Source of the DNA: an uncultured bacterium
Lineage (GTDB): Bacteria > Actinomycetota > Coriobacteriia > Coriobacteriales > Eggerthellaceae
NCBI GenBank assembly: GCA_905214325.1
Contig: CAJMLT010000004.1
Span: forward strand, 1 to 60,160
DNA length: 60,160 bases
Reading direction: 5' to 3'
The translations under genes and the position numbers were made by a program. Positions within the stretch are counted from its first letter, which is position 1, and every line of letters starts with the position of its first letter. Shown here one piece after another: positions 25,903 to 35,274 of the stretch. The notes under the pieces were generated by a model. That model saw only the letters and a program-made list of their open reading frames with translations. It was not told the DNA's origin and did no database searches.

Positions 25903-26487
25903 ATGAACGACACGACAACGGGATCGATCATACGAAGCATTCGACAGGAAAAAGGCCTGACGCAACAACAGCTTGCCGATATCCTCCGCGTCAGCGATAA
26001 GACCATTTCGAAATGGGAACGCGACCAAGGGCTGCCCGACGTATCCCTCGTCGAGGCACTATCGCGCGCACTGGAAGTGGATATGAGCGGAATGCTCCGA
26101 GGGCAGCTGGATGTCAACGACAACGACGGAGGCAACATGAAACGACTGAAATTCTACCTATGTCCCACCTGTGGAAACATATTGACTTCCACGGGTAACG
26201 CGGACCTTGCCTGCTGCGGGCGAACCCTCGAAGCACTGGAGGAGCAGCCCTGCGACGAATCCCACACCCTGACGATCGAAGCCATCGAAGAGGACTTCTA
26301 CATCACATTCCCCCACGAAATGACCAAGCAGCACTATCTCGTATTCATCGCCTATGTGAGTTACGACCGCATGATACTCGTTCGCCTTTATCCCGAACAA
26401 GGCAGTGAAGTGCGCTTTCCCCGCATGCACGGAGGAAAATTCTACTTCGCCTGCAATCAGCATGGTCTACGAACTCAAACACACTGA
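25903..26487 (+). CDS. XRE-family regulator fused to desulfoferrodoxin-like domain
   Basis: AGGAGG precedes the ATG. Residues 8-62 form an XRE helix-turn-helix (EKGLTQQQLADILRVSDKTISKWERDQGLP). A linker leads to a desulfoferrodoxin-type iron ribbon with C87, C90, C104 and C105 (CPTCGN and CCG). The C-terminus continues with a superoxide-reductase-like beta domain (HTLTIEAIEEDFYI, HEMTKQHYLVFIAYV, FPRMHGG, CNQHG). This architecture is known from anaerobic Gram-positives, and the protein probably senses redox state or oxygen and controls its target genes. It stands alone, with a 147-bp leader, so its targets are unclear from the window. Confidence 0.85.
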   Translation: MNDTTTGSIIRSIRQEKGLTQQQLADILRVSDKTISKWERDQGLPDVSLVEALSRALEVDMSGMLRGQLDVNDNDGGNMKRLKFYLCPTCGNILTSTGNADLACCGRTLEALEEQPCDESHTLTIEAIEEDFYITFPHEMTKQHYLVFIAYVSYDRMILVRLYPEQGSEVRFPRMHGGKFYFACNQHGLRTQTH

Positions 26488-26648
26488 AAAGCCGCAGCAA
26501 AGAATAAGTGGTCACCAAACTAGAGCTGGGGTGGAGCACCGAGCGCACTGACGTATCAGCATGACTTTCGGTGCAGCCAAGCGGTCGATACAACCGACGG
26601 AATCGGGTAGGTCGAGATCCGAGACCATGGGGTATCGCCGATGGTGAT

Positions 26649-28304
26649 CTACTTAGGACGACGGTAGATATCGAACACGACGATAACCGAAAGCACGAAA
26701 GCGCTCACGTATTCGACGAAGGAAAGCACCGGGATGCCGAACACCTGGGGTATATCGGGGTTCGTGGTGATGAGACTCGCGCTGACCAACAGTCCAGCGA
26801 TAATGAGGCCGAAAACGAAGCGGTTGGCGATGCGCGACACCTTCTGAAGAGGCTCATCCGATCCGAGCATCTCCATATTGAGTTTCAGCTGACCGCGGGA
26901 AAGCATGCGAAGCGCGTCACCCGAGTATTCCGCCGCCGTCAAAACTCCCCGGCCGGACGTGTTGAGGGCAACCGCGAAATCCCGCAACGCGGCGGCAATG
27001 TCCTCGGACGAGGTTTTCGTACGCATGATGTGTCCGTTGATGATGTCAATGATGTTGAACGACCCGATGAAGTCGAACAAGGTCCCTTCTATCGTCACGA
27101 TCCCCCGAGACACCGCCGTCACCGATGAAGGCAGCTGTACGCGACACTGCTTCGCCAGAACCATGATGTCGCTGAGCAGGGCGCCGATGTCGATTTCGGA
27201 AACCTCGCTACTCCCATACCCATCGATGATCACATCGAGCTCGGAGAGGAAGCGGGCGTGATCGACGGCGCGCGTGTCGTGCGAAACGGAAAAAGAAACG
27301 AGTGCATCTTTAAGGGCGCTGGAACTTTTCGATCCCACCGCTTCGATAATCTGCCCGAAACATGCCCGATCGCGCGCGTTCAAGCGTCCCATCATACCCA
27401 AATCGAGATAGACGATCTTGCCGTCCTTGATGACCATATTACCCGGATGGGGGTCGGCATGGAAAAACCCATGGTCCAAAATCTGGGTAGCATAGTTATC
27501 GAGAACCTTTTCCCCTATTTCCGCAAGATCGTAACCCCGATCGATCAGGCACTGGGTGTCACTGATGGGAATACCGTCGATGTCTTCCATGACCAGAACT
27601 TCTTCTTTGCAATACTCGAGATAGGGTCCGGGACAGCGGATGTAGACGACGTCTTTGTTGAGAAGGGCGAATTCCTCCAGATTTTCGGCCTCGCGGGTAA
27701 AATCCGTTTCCTCGAGAAAGGTGTTCCAAAGTTCTTCAACCACATCGCGCAGATCGATCATCTGATCAACCTTCATGAATCGCGCACCGCGGCGGGCAAG
27801 AGAGCGCATGACATCGATGTCCTGCGCCATGGTAGCCCGCACGCCGGGACGCTGAACCTTGACGGCCACAACGTCACCGTTTTTAAGTACGGCTTTGTGA
27901 ACCTGCGCGAGCGAAGCGCTTCCCAAAGGAGTCGGATCGATATCCGTGAAGATAGCCCGCCAGTCACTCCCGTAATACGTTTCGAGCGTGGTGAGCACGA
28001 CATCGAAGGGCATCGGATCACTATCGGTCTGCAGTGAAGCCAACGCATCGCGATATGCCTTGGGAAGGATTTCCGAACGCATGGAAAGCGTCTGCCCGAT
28101 CTTCACGAAACTGGGACCGAGATCCTCCAAGACCGCACGAAACTGTTCCGGCGTGAAGCCTTGCAGAAACTTATGCTTTCTCAATATCGAGACGATTTCT
28201 CGAAGGCGCTTCGACCGCGATTTACGATTGAGGCCGAACTGCTGCTGCGGGTCAACGTCGGTACGGGAATTGAAAAAATGTTTGAGAAGCGTGCTCTCCC
28301 TCAT
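26649..28304 (-). CDS. ABC1 atypical kinase (AarF/UbiB family)
   Basis: A 551-residue protein with the ABC1/UbiB kinase-like fold: EDLGPSFVKIGQTLSMR (KxGQ motif), DIDPTPLGSASLAQVHKAVL (an A-rich loop in place of the usual glycine loop), VAVKVQRPGV with the catalytic-type Lys, EETDFTREAENLE, and HADPHPGNM followed by LDLGMMGR in the active site. Two C-terminal membrane helices (about 490-512, 522-545) end the protein. Family members are atypical ATPases/kinases at the membrane, linked to quinone or lipid handling. It is downstream of a phasin-like gene (34 bp gap), a pair seen in many Firmicutes and Actinobacteria. Confidence 0.9.
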   Translation of the reverse strand: MRESTLLKHFFNSRTDVDPQQQFGLNRKSRSKRLREIVSILRKHKFLQGFTPEQFRAVLEDLGPSFVKIGQTLSMRSEILPKAYRDALASLQTDSDPMPFDVVLTTLETYYGSDWRAIFTDIDPTPLGSASLAQVHKAVLKNGDVVAVKVQRPGVRATMAQDIDVMRSLARRGARFMKVDQMIDLRDVVEELWNTFLEETDFTREAENLEEFALLNKDVVYIRCPGPYLEYCKEEVLVMEDIDGIPISDTQCLIDRGYDLAEIGEKVLDNYATQILDHGFFHADPHPGNMVIKDGKIVYLDLGMMGRLNARDRACFGQIIEAVGSKSSSALKDALVSFSVSHDTRAVDHARFLSELDVIIDGYGSSEVSEIDIGALLSDIMVLAKQCRVQLPSSVTAVSRGIVTIEGTLFDFIGSFNIIDIINGHIMRTKTSSEDIAAALRDFAVALNTSGRGVLTAAEYSGDALRMLSRGQLKLNMEMLGSDEPLQKVSRIANRFVFGLIIAGLLVSASLITTNPDIPQVFGIPVLSFVEYVSAFVLSVIVVFDIYRRPK

Positions 28305-28338
28305 AGCCGAACATCTTCATTCGCGATGTATGACACGA

Positions 28339-28689
28339 TCAAGCTTCGGGCTTTTCGGCATCCGCCACCGCACTATCGGCATCGGCGGACTTCTGCGCAT
28401 CGGCAGTTTGGGCCTCGTCGACCATTCGGGTGATGGAGGCCATGAACGCTTCGCGATCCTCGGCGGAAAGCGACTTGATATGCTCCCCCAATGCCTCATC
28501 GCGGATTTTACCGATGGTCTTGTCGGCCTTGTGTTGCAGTTCGGTATTGATCTGCTTGCCCTGCTCGACGGAAATCTCACCTTTTTCGATGAGCGTATCG
28601 ACGATCTCCTTCGCTTTCTCACCGGTAATGGCGAGCGCACCCACGCCTGCGAGGAAGATATCCTTGAGTCCATCTCCGAAAGTAGCCAT
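28339..28689 (-). CDS. Phasin-like protein
   Basis: AGGAGG (28696-28701) fixes the start at 28689, giving 116 residues; the longer frame to 28737 has no ribosome site. The protein is helical: FGDGLKDIFLAGVGALAITGEKAKEIVDTLIEKGEISVEQGK, a pattern typical of the short phasin/PHA-granule-associated family that often precedes ABC1 kinases in bacteria without PHA. The C-terminus is an Ala/Asp-rich low-complexity tail. It probably binds the ABC1 kinase or the membrane surface rather than polymer granules. Confidence 0.8.
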   Translation of the reverse strand: MATFGDGLKDIFLAGVGALAITGEKAKEIVDTLIEKGEISVEQGKQINTELQHKADKTIGKIRDEALGEHIKSLSAEDREAFMASITRMVDEAQTADAQKSADADSAVADAEKPEA

Positions 28690-28845
28690 GGTAAGCCTCC
28701 TATCCCTCCGGGTTCTCCCTTGAACCCTTTCCTTCATTTATAGCCTTATCAGCGCAAATCGTCCAGACCAAACTCTTCCCGGCACGAGAGTGGTACACCC
28801 TCACGGAACGAAACGATGCGGCGAACCTACGTTGCATCGACGAAA

Positions 28846-29439
28846 TCAGGCGAGATACCCCAACACCGTGTCGGTGGTGACCACACGACTATCGTAGCAA
28901 CGGGAAAAATACGTGAGCCCCTGCTCCTGTGTACCGATGAGAAACGTCGCGCAGGCATCGGCGGCCACGACGCTGCGATACCCACGGAAGTAGGCTCCGG
29001 CAAGCGTCTGCAATACACAGATGTTCGTGTCGCAACCCACCACTATCAGCGTATCGACACCCAACTCCCGCAAGGTGAGATCGAGGTCGGTCTGGAAGAA
29101 GCCATCGTAGCGACGCTTGGGTATGAGAAAGTCACTTTCGCAGACGTCGAAAGAAGCCAAAGGCTGGGCTGCATCCGATCCGGCCAGACCGTGTTCGCCC
29201 CACAATTCGATCTCCCGATCGAGACCGGGAATGTGAGCGTCGTTGGAAAACACGATGGGCAGTCCCTTCCTGCGGGCAGCTTTCACGATGGCCACGGCGT
29301 TTTCGGCCATGGACTCCAACCCGGCTACGACACCCCCCTCACCACCGAGAATATCGATAACGAGAACCGCCACATGGTCGAGTTCGAGACCTTCGGCCTG
29401 CTGCCAGGGCGTGACCTGAGCTTCGGGAAGATACGTCAT
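28846..29439 (-). CDS. Isochorismatase-family cysteine hydrolase
   Basis: AAAGGATT lies upstream of the ATG at 29439. The 197-residue protein has the family catalytic triad: D29 (VLVIDI), K108 (FLIPKRRYDGF) and C141 (GCDTNICVLQT). Such enzymes hydrolyse amides or vinyl ethers through a cysteine nucleophile (nicotinamidase, N-carbamoyl or biuret hydrolase types). The exact substrate cannot be told; the loop after the nucleophile (ICVLQT) is nearer to the generic cysteine-hydrolase type than to nicotinamidase. It is monocistronic, and divergent from the surface protein gene. Confidence 0.85.
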   Translation of the reverse strand: MTYLPEAQVTPWQQAEGLELDHVAVLVIDILGGEGGVVAGLESMAENAVAIVKAARRKGLPIVFSNDAHIPGLDREIELWGEHGLAGSDAAQPLASFDVCESDFLIPKRRYDGFFQTDLDLTLRELGVDTLIVVGCDTNICVLQTLAGAYFRGYRSVVAADACATFLIGTQEQGLTYFSRCYDSRVVTTDTVLGYLA

Positions 29440-29615
29440 GAAATCAATCCTTTCTCCAAGAGTGCGATGAGCGGAATTGCCTTATCGTCATTGTACCCTT
29501 GTCGCGCTCATGCCCCCAACGGGAGACTCCCTTCTTTCAAATCTGTTTCCGAAAAACTTCAGACCCGTTTCAAAGTCGAAGCCCAAACTGAAGAAACCGT
29601 TTTCTAGGAGGTTCC

Positions 29616-31901
29616 ATGTCCCATCGAATCGCACCACGCAGAAGCTACCTGATAGTCGGGCTTCTCCTCGCCGTGTCGCTTTGCGCATCCAGCGCGTACG
29701 CAAGCCTTGCGAAAACCACCGCACATGCCGACGGTGTCACCATAGAAGTGAGTGTGGAAGGGTTCGAGGGTGTTTTGCCCACCCTCCACGAGGGAAAGGA
29801 TTTCCGCATCGGGTCTCCCGTCAAGGCGGACCCTCGCTACATGGTCGACGATCAGGGAAACTCCCCCTTGGCCACCCTGGTGGAACAACGGGAGAAGCAG
29901 GGATTCACCTTGACGTGGGTGGATGAATCGAATGAAGCGTTCGATTGGTTCAGCACCCCCATAACCACCAACAAACAGATACAGGGGCGTTTCGTCTCAG
30001 GGGTATTCGAACTGCGGGTCGTATTCAACGATGACGCGAAAAGTGCCGATCTGGTGGTGTCGGTGGAAAAGGGATCCTCGTTCATGGAAGCGCACGCTTC
30101 TCAACCACCCACACCCCACAAGACGGGCTACGCATTCAAAGGGTGGGTTGATTCGACCACCGGTGAGGCCTTCGACTTCGACGCACCCGTGAACACCTCC
30201 TCAACCATAATCGCCTCCTATCAACTCGACAATGCTTCCCTGGTCGAAACATTCGACCCCACCAAGGATATTCCCACAACGCTCGAAGGATCGTGCTTCA
30301 TCGGTGAAACCTGGGGAGTGCATCCGGCGCAATTCAGCATATCGGAATTCACCGGCGGTCTGTCCGGATGCGCCGGCACGGGGCAATGCTCCCTACCCAG
30401 CGCAGCAGCCCCTTCGTTCACCTACGCCTCCTACCGCGCAACACTGCAAAACGTAGATGTCCTCGCCGGCAAGGTTACCTATGACGTCCATATAGTGCCC
30501 CCCGGAGCGGCGAGCATCGATGGTCCCCGCAACGAACTCGGCCTTATCGGCTATCAGACCGTATCCTTCTCTGCCGTCATCGAAAAGAGTTTCGGAGGGT
30601 ATCTGCGCATCGGAAAAAGCTCCGGAAACACCACCCTGAGCAACGACAACGCCTGCTATTCCCTCGAAGGCGGCGTGTTCGGCGTATTCGATCAGACGGG
30701 AAACAAGGTGGCCGAACTACGCACCGACAGCGAAGGCAATTCGCCGCAAAGCCCCCTTCTTCCCGTGGGAACCTACACCATCAAAGAGGAAACGGCACCG
30801 CCGGGCTACGCCGGTGCCGATACCGACAAAACGCTCACCGTGGTTGCTGGCAGCATAACGACCGTACCCTTCGTCAATCTACCCAAGAACAATCCGGTCG
30901 ATGTGGTCGTAGAGAAAATCGATGCCGAAGCGCAGGAGAACCTGTGTTTGGGAGCAGGTAGCCTCGAAGGAGCACGATTCGCGCTGTCCTACTACGACGG
31001 ATACTACGAATCGGCGCAAAGCGCGAAAGACTCCGGGGGGCCTTCCCGTTCATGGGTGATCACGACCGATTCACTTGGATATGCCCGACTTGACGACAGC
31101 GCCCTTGTTGAAGGAGATCCCTTCTATCATGATTCCAAAGGAGCGATAACGCTACCTCTGGGTACCTTACTCATAGAAGAGATCGAAGCACCCCACGGCT
31201 ACAATCTCTCACGCGAAGTGAAATGCTGTTCCATCACAGACGAGGGTGAAATCGAGCACGTGAAGACCTTCTCCTTGCCGACCTATGAGAATCACGTGAT
31301 ACGGGGAGACATCTCCTTCAGTAAAGTCAATGAGGAATCCATGGAGCGTTTGAGAGATATCCCCTTCACCATAACCTCGCAAACCACCGGTGAGACCCAT
31401 AGAATCGTTTCGGATGAAAACGGCATGGTCGATACGGCGGCGACATGGACCCCTCACACCCACAACACCAATGCGGGCAACGATAGCGAAGATGGTCTCT
31501 GGTTCGGCTTGCTCCCCGATGGACGCGACACTCAACCCGATGATGAGCGGGGAGCCCTACCCTTCGACACCTACTTCATTCAAGAACAACGCTGCTCGGA
31601 AAATGCGGGTCTCGATCTTATCTCGTTCGAGATCACCATCTCGCGGGAGGCCATCGATCTCGATCTGGGAACCATCGACGATCGTTTCATACCACCGGAG
31701 CCCATCCCCGAAGAGGAGATGTCTCTCGAAGACGACAGCCCTCTTAAAACCCTCGTGAAAACGGGAGAGGGGATCCCCTTAATGGCGGTTCTGTCTCTCG
31801 CGCTGGGGGTAGGGGCGCTCGGCGCTCTGTCGATAACAAGGAGAGTCCGCCGCCGACAGGCGTTTCGCACGATGATCCATGAGCGCTATCGCCGCTTCTA
31901 A
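29616..31901 (+). CDS. LVKTG-anchored SpaA-type surface protein
   Basis: AGGAGG precedes the ATG. The 761-residue protein has a signal peptide (LIVGLLLAVSLCASSAYA, about 10-28), an InlB-type B-repeat (about 150-205, TGYAFKGWVDSTTGEAF), and one or more SpaA/Cna-B domains (for example LEGGVFGVFDQTGNKVAEL with VGTYTIKEETAPPGY at about 345-400, and LPLGTLLIEEIEAPHGY further on). It ends in LVKTG at 713-717, a hydrophobic helix and an Arg-rich tail: an LPXTG-like sortase signal with an LVKTG variant. It is expected to be covalently attached to the cell wall or to be a minor pilin/adhesin. No sortase or pilus backbone gene is visible nearby. Confidence 0.9.
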   Translation: MSHRIAPRRSYLIVGLLLAVSLCASSAYASLAKTTAHADGVTIEVSVEGFEGVLPTLHEGKDFRIGSPVKADPRYMVDDQGNSPLATLVEQREKQGFTLTWVDESNEAFDWFSTPITTNKQIQGRFVSGVFELRVVFNDDAKSADLVVSVEKGSSFMEAHASQPPTPHKTGYAFKGWVDSTTGEAFDFDAPVNTSSTIIASYQLDNASLVETFDPTKDIPTTLEGSCFIGETWGVHPAQFSISEFTGGLSGCAGTGQCSLPSAAAPSFTYASYRATLQNVDVLAGKVTYDVHIVPPGAASIDGPRNELGLIGYQTVSFSAVIEKSFGGYLRIGKSSGNTTLSNDNACYSLEGGVFGVFDQTGNKVAELRTDSEGNSPQSPLLPVGTYTIKEETAPPGYAGADTDKTLTVVAGSITTVPFVNLPKNNPVDVVVEKIDAEAQENLCLGAGSLEGARFALSYYDGYYESAQSAKDSGGPSRSWVITTDSLGYARLDDSALVEGDPFYHDSKGAITLPLGTLLIEEIEAPHGYNLSREVKCCSITDEGEIEHVKTFSLPTYENHVIRGDISFSKVNEESMERLRDIPFTITSQTTGETHRIVSDENGMVDTAATWTPHTHNTNAGNDSEDGLWFGLLPDGRDTQPDDERGALPFDTYFIQEQRCSENAGLDLISFEITISREAIDLDLGTIDDRFIPPEPIPEEEMSLEDDSPLKTLVKTGEGIPLMAVLSLALGVGALGALSITRRVRRRQAFRTMIHERYRRF

Positions 31902-31947
31902 CCCTTTTCTCCCAACGAGGGGCCGAGCAGGAACAGGCGATGCTTTT

Positions 31948-34284
31948 TTAGGAAATCCCGGTCGAAGCACCACTCGGAAGAGGGTCCCGCTCCATAGCGG
32001 GTCGTAGGAAATCGTGCTCGAAATCGATGGCGGGCTTAGGCTTACCGAAATAGTATCCCTGAATAAAACGACAACCGCAGGAACGGAGGTATTCCACTTC
32101 ACGAACGTCCTCCACGCCTTCGGCAAGCACTTCGAAGCCGAGCCCGTTAAGAAGATCTACAACCGAAGACACGATCACGCGTCCCTTTTTCGTGGGGAGA
32201 GATCCACCGAAAAAAGCCCGATCGAGCTTTACGCCATCGAAGGATATATCTTTCAAAAGGGAAAACGACGAATAGCCGCTGCCGAAATCATCCATGATGA
32301 CCGCAAAACCCTTTTCCTTCAACGCAGAGCTGACCTCGTTGAAAAGCTGAAGGCTCTCAGACATCACGCTCTCGGTGATTTCGATCTTGATCAAATTCCG
32401 GGGAACGCCACAGGAGTCGACCACCTTCGCTATCTCTTCGACGATATCGTGCTGATAGAGACTTGCGGAAGATACGTTCACGGATACGGGAACACACGTG
32501 ATGCCCTCGTCCAACCACTTCCTCAAACACACACACGTATTTTCCAACATATAGCGATCGAGTTTCGATATGAATCCGTTTTCTTCGAACAACGAAATGA
32601 ACTCATCGGGGCTCAGAAGTCCCAGAATCGGAGAGTCCCAACGAACGAGCGATTCGGCCCCACTCAAAACAAGTTCCTCTCCCCCGATGTCACATTGGGG
32701 CTGGAAATAAACTTGGAATTCCTTGTTCCGCAGAGCGGTTTCCATGACACTTTCGATATGGCTCCTCCGATACCCCTCGCTCATGATGTCCTGACTGAAA
32801 AATACCTTGGCATTTTCCGACACATGAGCCAAACGGCGCAGTAATTCATTGACGCTCTGGATGATCAGACGCTTGTCTCCCGCCGCATCCTCGGGCATCA
32901 GGCGCCGAGCGGCACATTGCAAAACGATCTGATAGCGTAGATTATCGGGTACGAGATCGCGGTGTATTTCCTCCATGATCTCATCGAGCCTCACCGCAAG
33001 ATCGGAATCGCACGCCTCGCAAAGCAATAGACCGAACCTCTCCCCTGAAAGCCGGACGATAACTTCATCCTTATCGGCATCGATGTTCTCGGTGAGAGCG
33101 GACGCCAGCGAGGTAATGAGCTCATTGCCTCGTTCATAGCCGAAGACCCTGCTGAAATAGGAGAACCCCTTCACGTTACATTCCACGAGAACCCAATTCC
33201 CGTCAAAGTAGAACGACCCGTTCTGCAAGGTGCGCGTAAGCGCATATGCGTTACCTATGCCCGTGAGCTCATCGGTGGACGCCGCCTGCAAAAGACGCCG
33301 CTCCCCTCTCTTATAGAGATGGAAGATGACAAACATGAACAGTATGGCGACAACGATGGTGAACACCGCCAAAATAAGGGCGACGAAGAAGATGGCGGCA
33401 TTCCTTTCATCGAGATACGACAAAGGAACCGCAAGAACCACCGACCAATTGTTCATATCCAAAGGCTCGTAGGAAATATAAACCGATTCGTTTCCCTCCC
33501 CGGAAAACATGGCTTGTCCGGCAATTCCGTCAACAAGGTTTTCCCTCATCGTTTCGAGACCCGACGATTCTTGGTAGTTCCTGGCGAAGAAATCACCATC
33601 TCCGTCACTATCGACATCAAGGGATTTCGATGAAGAAATGATATCGGCGTTGGAATCCAGAAGATACAGGGAAGCCTTACCTCCGAATAAATCGGCATCG
33701 AGAATACGTGAGAACCGATCCGATTCGGTGATACCCAACAAGACCCCGATAGGCTCGGTGGAGGCATCACCGTAATTGTAGACGGGAACGCTGAATACCC
33801 CATATTCACCATCGCCCCAACGTCCCACCCGCGGAGCGACGACAACGTCTTCTCCTTTCATGGAGTCGACGAAGTAACTCTCCTGTGCATACGACTGGAC
33901 GGGCAGTTCCCCTAATTGGGAATCGTAGCCGAAGCCCGATCCGTCATCGTAGCAAAGGCCGACCCGATCGAACGTACCCGCAGCGACCATTTCCTCGAAA
34001 TGACGCATCAGGGTTTCGTTGTCGTCGATGTTGTCCAAGGTGATAAACGATGCCGCGCCATGAAGCACGCTGAAATTCTTCTCGATGGCATCATCGACGT
34101 TTCGGGCGGTACTCGTCGATATTTCACTCATATATTCATCGAGAGACGTTTTGAGATCACGGGAGATAGCCCCGACACACAGGGTGAGAACCACAAGGAT
34201 AACGGCGAGAACGACAACGCCCGCAAGAGCGATCTGGGCGATATGCCGCTTGGACATCTTCACATCCGGGGAAACGAGCCCCAT
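31948..34284 (-). CDS. dCache-GGDEF-EAL cyclic-di-GMP protein
   Basis: The ATG at 34284 follows AGGGGGGA by seven bases; the GTG at 34302 is less likely. The 778-residue protein has a membrane helix at about 15-38, an extracellular double-Cache-like sensor (about 40-285), a second helix (about 295-320), a GGDEF domain and an EAL domain. GGDEF is degenerate (LSGERFG), so it is probably inactive as a cyclase. The EAL motif reads GAESLVRW, and the other catalytic residues are present (NVSSAS, EITES, DDFGSGYSS, KLDR, AEGVE, FIQGYYF), so it is probably an active phosphodiesterase controlled by the sensor. It faces the surface protein gene with only 46 bp between them. Confidence 0.9.
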   Translation of the reverse strand: MGLVSPDVKMSKRHIAQIALAGVVVLAVILVVLTLCVGAISRDLKTSLDEYMSEISTSTARNVDDAIEKNFSVLHGAASFITLDNIDDNETLMRHFEEMVAAGTFDRVGLCYDDGSGFGYDSQLGELPVQSYAQESYFVDSMKGEDVVVAPRVGRWGDGEYGVFSVPVYNYGDASTEPIGVLLGITESDRFSRILDADLFGGKASLYLLDSNADIISSSKSLDVDSDGDGDFFARNYQESSGLETMRENLVDGIAGQAMFSGEGNESVYISYEPLDMNNWSVVLAVPLSYLDERNAAIFFVALILAVFTIVVAILFMFVIFHLYKRGERRLLQAASTDELTGIGNAYALTRTLQNGSFYFDGNWVLVECNVKGFSYFSRVFGYERGNELITSLASALTENIDADKDEVIVRLSGERFGLLLCEACDSDLAVRLDEIMEEIHRDLVPDNLRYQIVLQCAARRLMPEDAAGDKRLIIQSVNELLRRLAHVSENAKVFFSQDIMSEGYRRSHIESVMETALRNKEFQVYFQPQCDIGGEELVLSGAESLVRWDSPILGLLSPDEFISLFEENGFISKLDRYMLENTCVCLRKWLDEGITCVPVSVNVSSASLYQHDIVEEIAKVVDSCGVPRNLIKIEITESVMSESLQLFNEVSSALKEKGFAVIMDDFGSGYSSFSLLKDISFDGVKLDRAFFGGSLPTKKGRVIVSSVVDLLNGLGFEVLAEGVEDVREVEYLRSCGCRFIQGYYFGKPKPAIDFEHDFLRPAMERDPLPSGASTGIS

Positions 34285-34476
34285 AAGCAAATCCCCCCTC
34301 ACTGAGCCACCCTACCACCCAACGCGCCGAGAGACGAACGGGAGGCAAACCCGATAGAGCGAATCGTTCCTGTGAATCCTTTTTGTGACAGGAGTCATTA
34401 TACGCAGTTTATAAGGAGAAACGAATACGGAATCTCACATCGAAACGACCCGACGCGAATAAAAGCGGCAAGACGA

Positions 34477-34641
34477 TCAAACGATATTGACTCCGGCGGC
34501 CGATGTAGCCACCAGAATGAGGGCCCCCACCACAATGATGACGATGCCCATAGCACCCACCAAAACACCGATACGGATTTCCTGCTGCTCGGCGTCGGAA
34601 GAAGGCGGCGGGGTTTTCCCGTTGAAATAGGGTGCCTGCAC
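34477..34641 (-). CDS. Small single-pass membrane protein (54 residues)
   Basis: The start is the GTG at 34641, seven bases after AAGGAGGA; the longer in-frame ATG candidates lie upstream of this ribosome site and are unlikely. The product is VQAPYFNGKTPPPSSDAEQQ, then one long hydrophobic helix (IGVLVGAMGIVIIVVGALILVA) and a short tail. It lies between the dCache-EAL gene and a small acidic/basic gene, on the same strand as both. It may be a membrane microprotein associated with the signalling protein; no function can be given. Confidence 0.55.
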   Translation of the reverse strand: MQAPYFNGKTPPPSSDAEQQEIRIGVLVGAMGIVIIVVGALILVATSAAGVNIV

Positions 34642-34757
34642 GAAATTCCTCCTTCTCATTGCAATCGAAGCTGCCACGAAACGCCCTGCCCACAAACTAC
34701 CCGACGGCAATCGCCGCGTATCTCTCGGAGCGGCAAGGCGATACCGACACGAAACGT

Positions 34758-35048
34758 CTATCCGCTGATTCCCCGTTTGATACGAGGACGGCGTTTTCTC
34801 TCCTGAACGGGATCTCGGAAATCGATCATCATCTGCTCGGAAATACCCGAATCCTCCGATTCGCGCACTCTTTCGACATCCTTAACCGTCCATGCAACCG
34901 CTTCCGAACCATAGATTTCGAGCATCTTATAACGGGCGTCCTGTACATTGAGTTTGGAGCCGGCGCGATGATCGCTATCGAATTCGATTTCGCTGGTTTT
35001 GGGAGCCTTCCCTTTGGGGGATACGATTGTCGCCCGATACTTCACCAT
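34758..35048 (-). CDS. Small conserved hypothetical protein
   Basis: GTAGGGA precedes the ATG at 35048. The 96-residue protein starts MVKYRATIVSPKGK and ends in a Lys/Arg-rich tail (ERKRRPRIKRG). The middle is a mixed alpha/beta fold with a short acidic motif (EIEFDSDHRAG). It has no signal peptide and no membrane helix. The basic tail suggests nucleic-acid or membrane binding. I do not recognise the family. The 226 bp between this gene and the activase gene contain the latter's promoter. Confidence 0.5.
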   Translation of the reverse strand: MVKYRATIVSPKGKAPKTSEIEFDSDHRAGSKLNVQDARYKMLEIYGSEAVAWTVKDVERVRESEDSGISEQMMIDFRDPVQERKRRPRIKRGISG

Positions 35049-35274
35049 ATGACGTCCCTACCACCTGTTCTCCCGAAATGTCCCACGTATGGCCACAACG
35101 TCAATTCTAACCGCTCTTTCCCTTGCTGTCACAACGAAGACGCCCCTTTGAAAACCATCTTCGCAGTGCCCCCTCTAAAACCAGTCAAACTTTTCATTTT
35201 GCTCATTTTTATACAACATTTTGTTCAATATAATTATGACAATACGTGTTCTTCGTCACCATTCAGAGGTATGT

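Noticed and set aside
26571..28037. Plus-strand frames of 185 and 259 codons opposite the ABC1 kinase gene
   Set aside because: They are antisense to a well-supported kinase gene and show no known motif.
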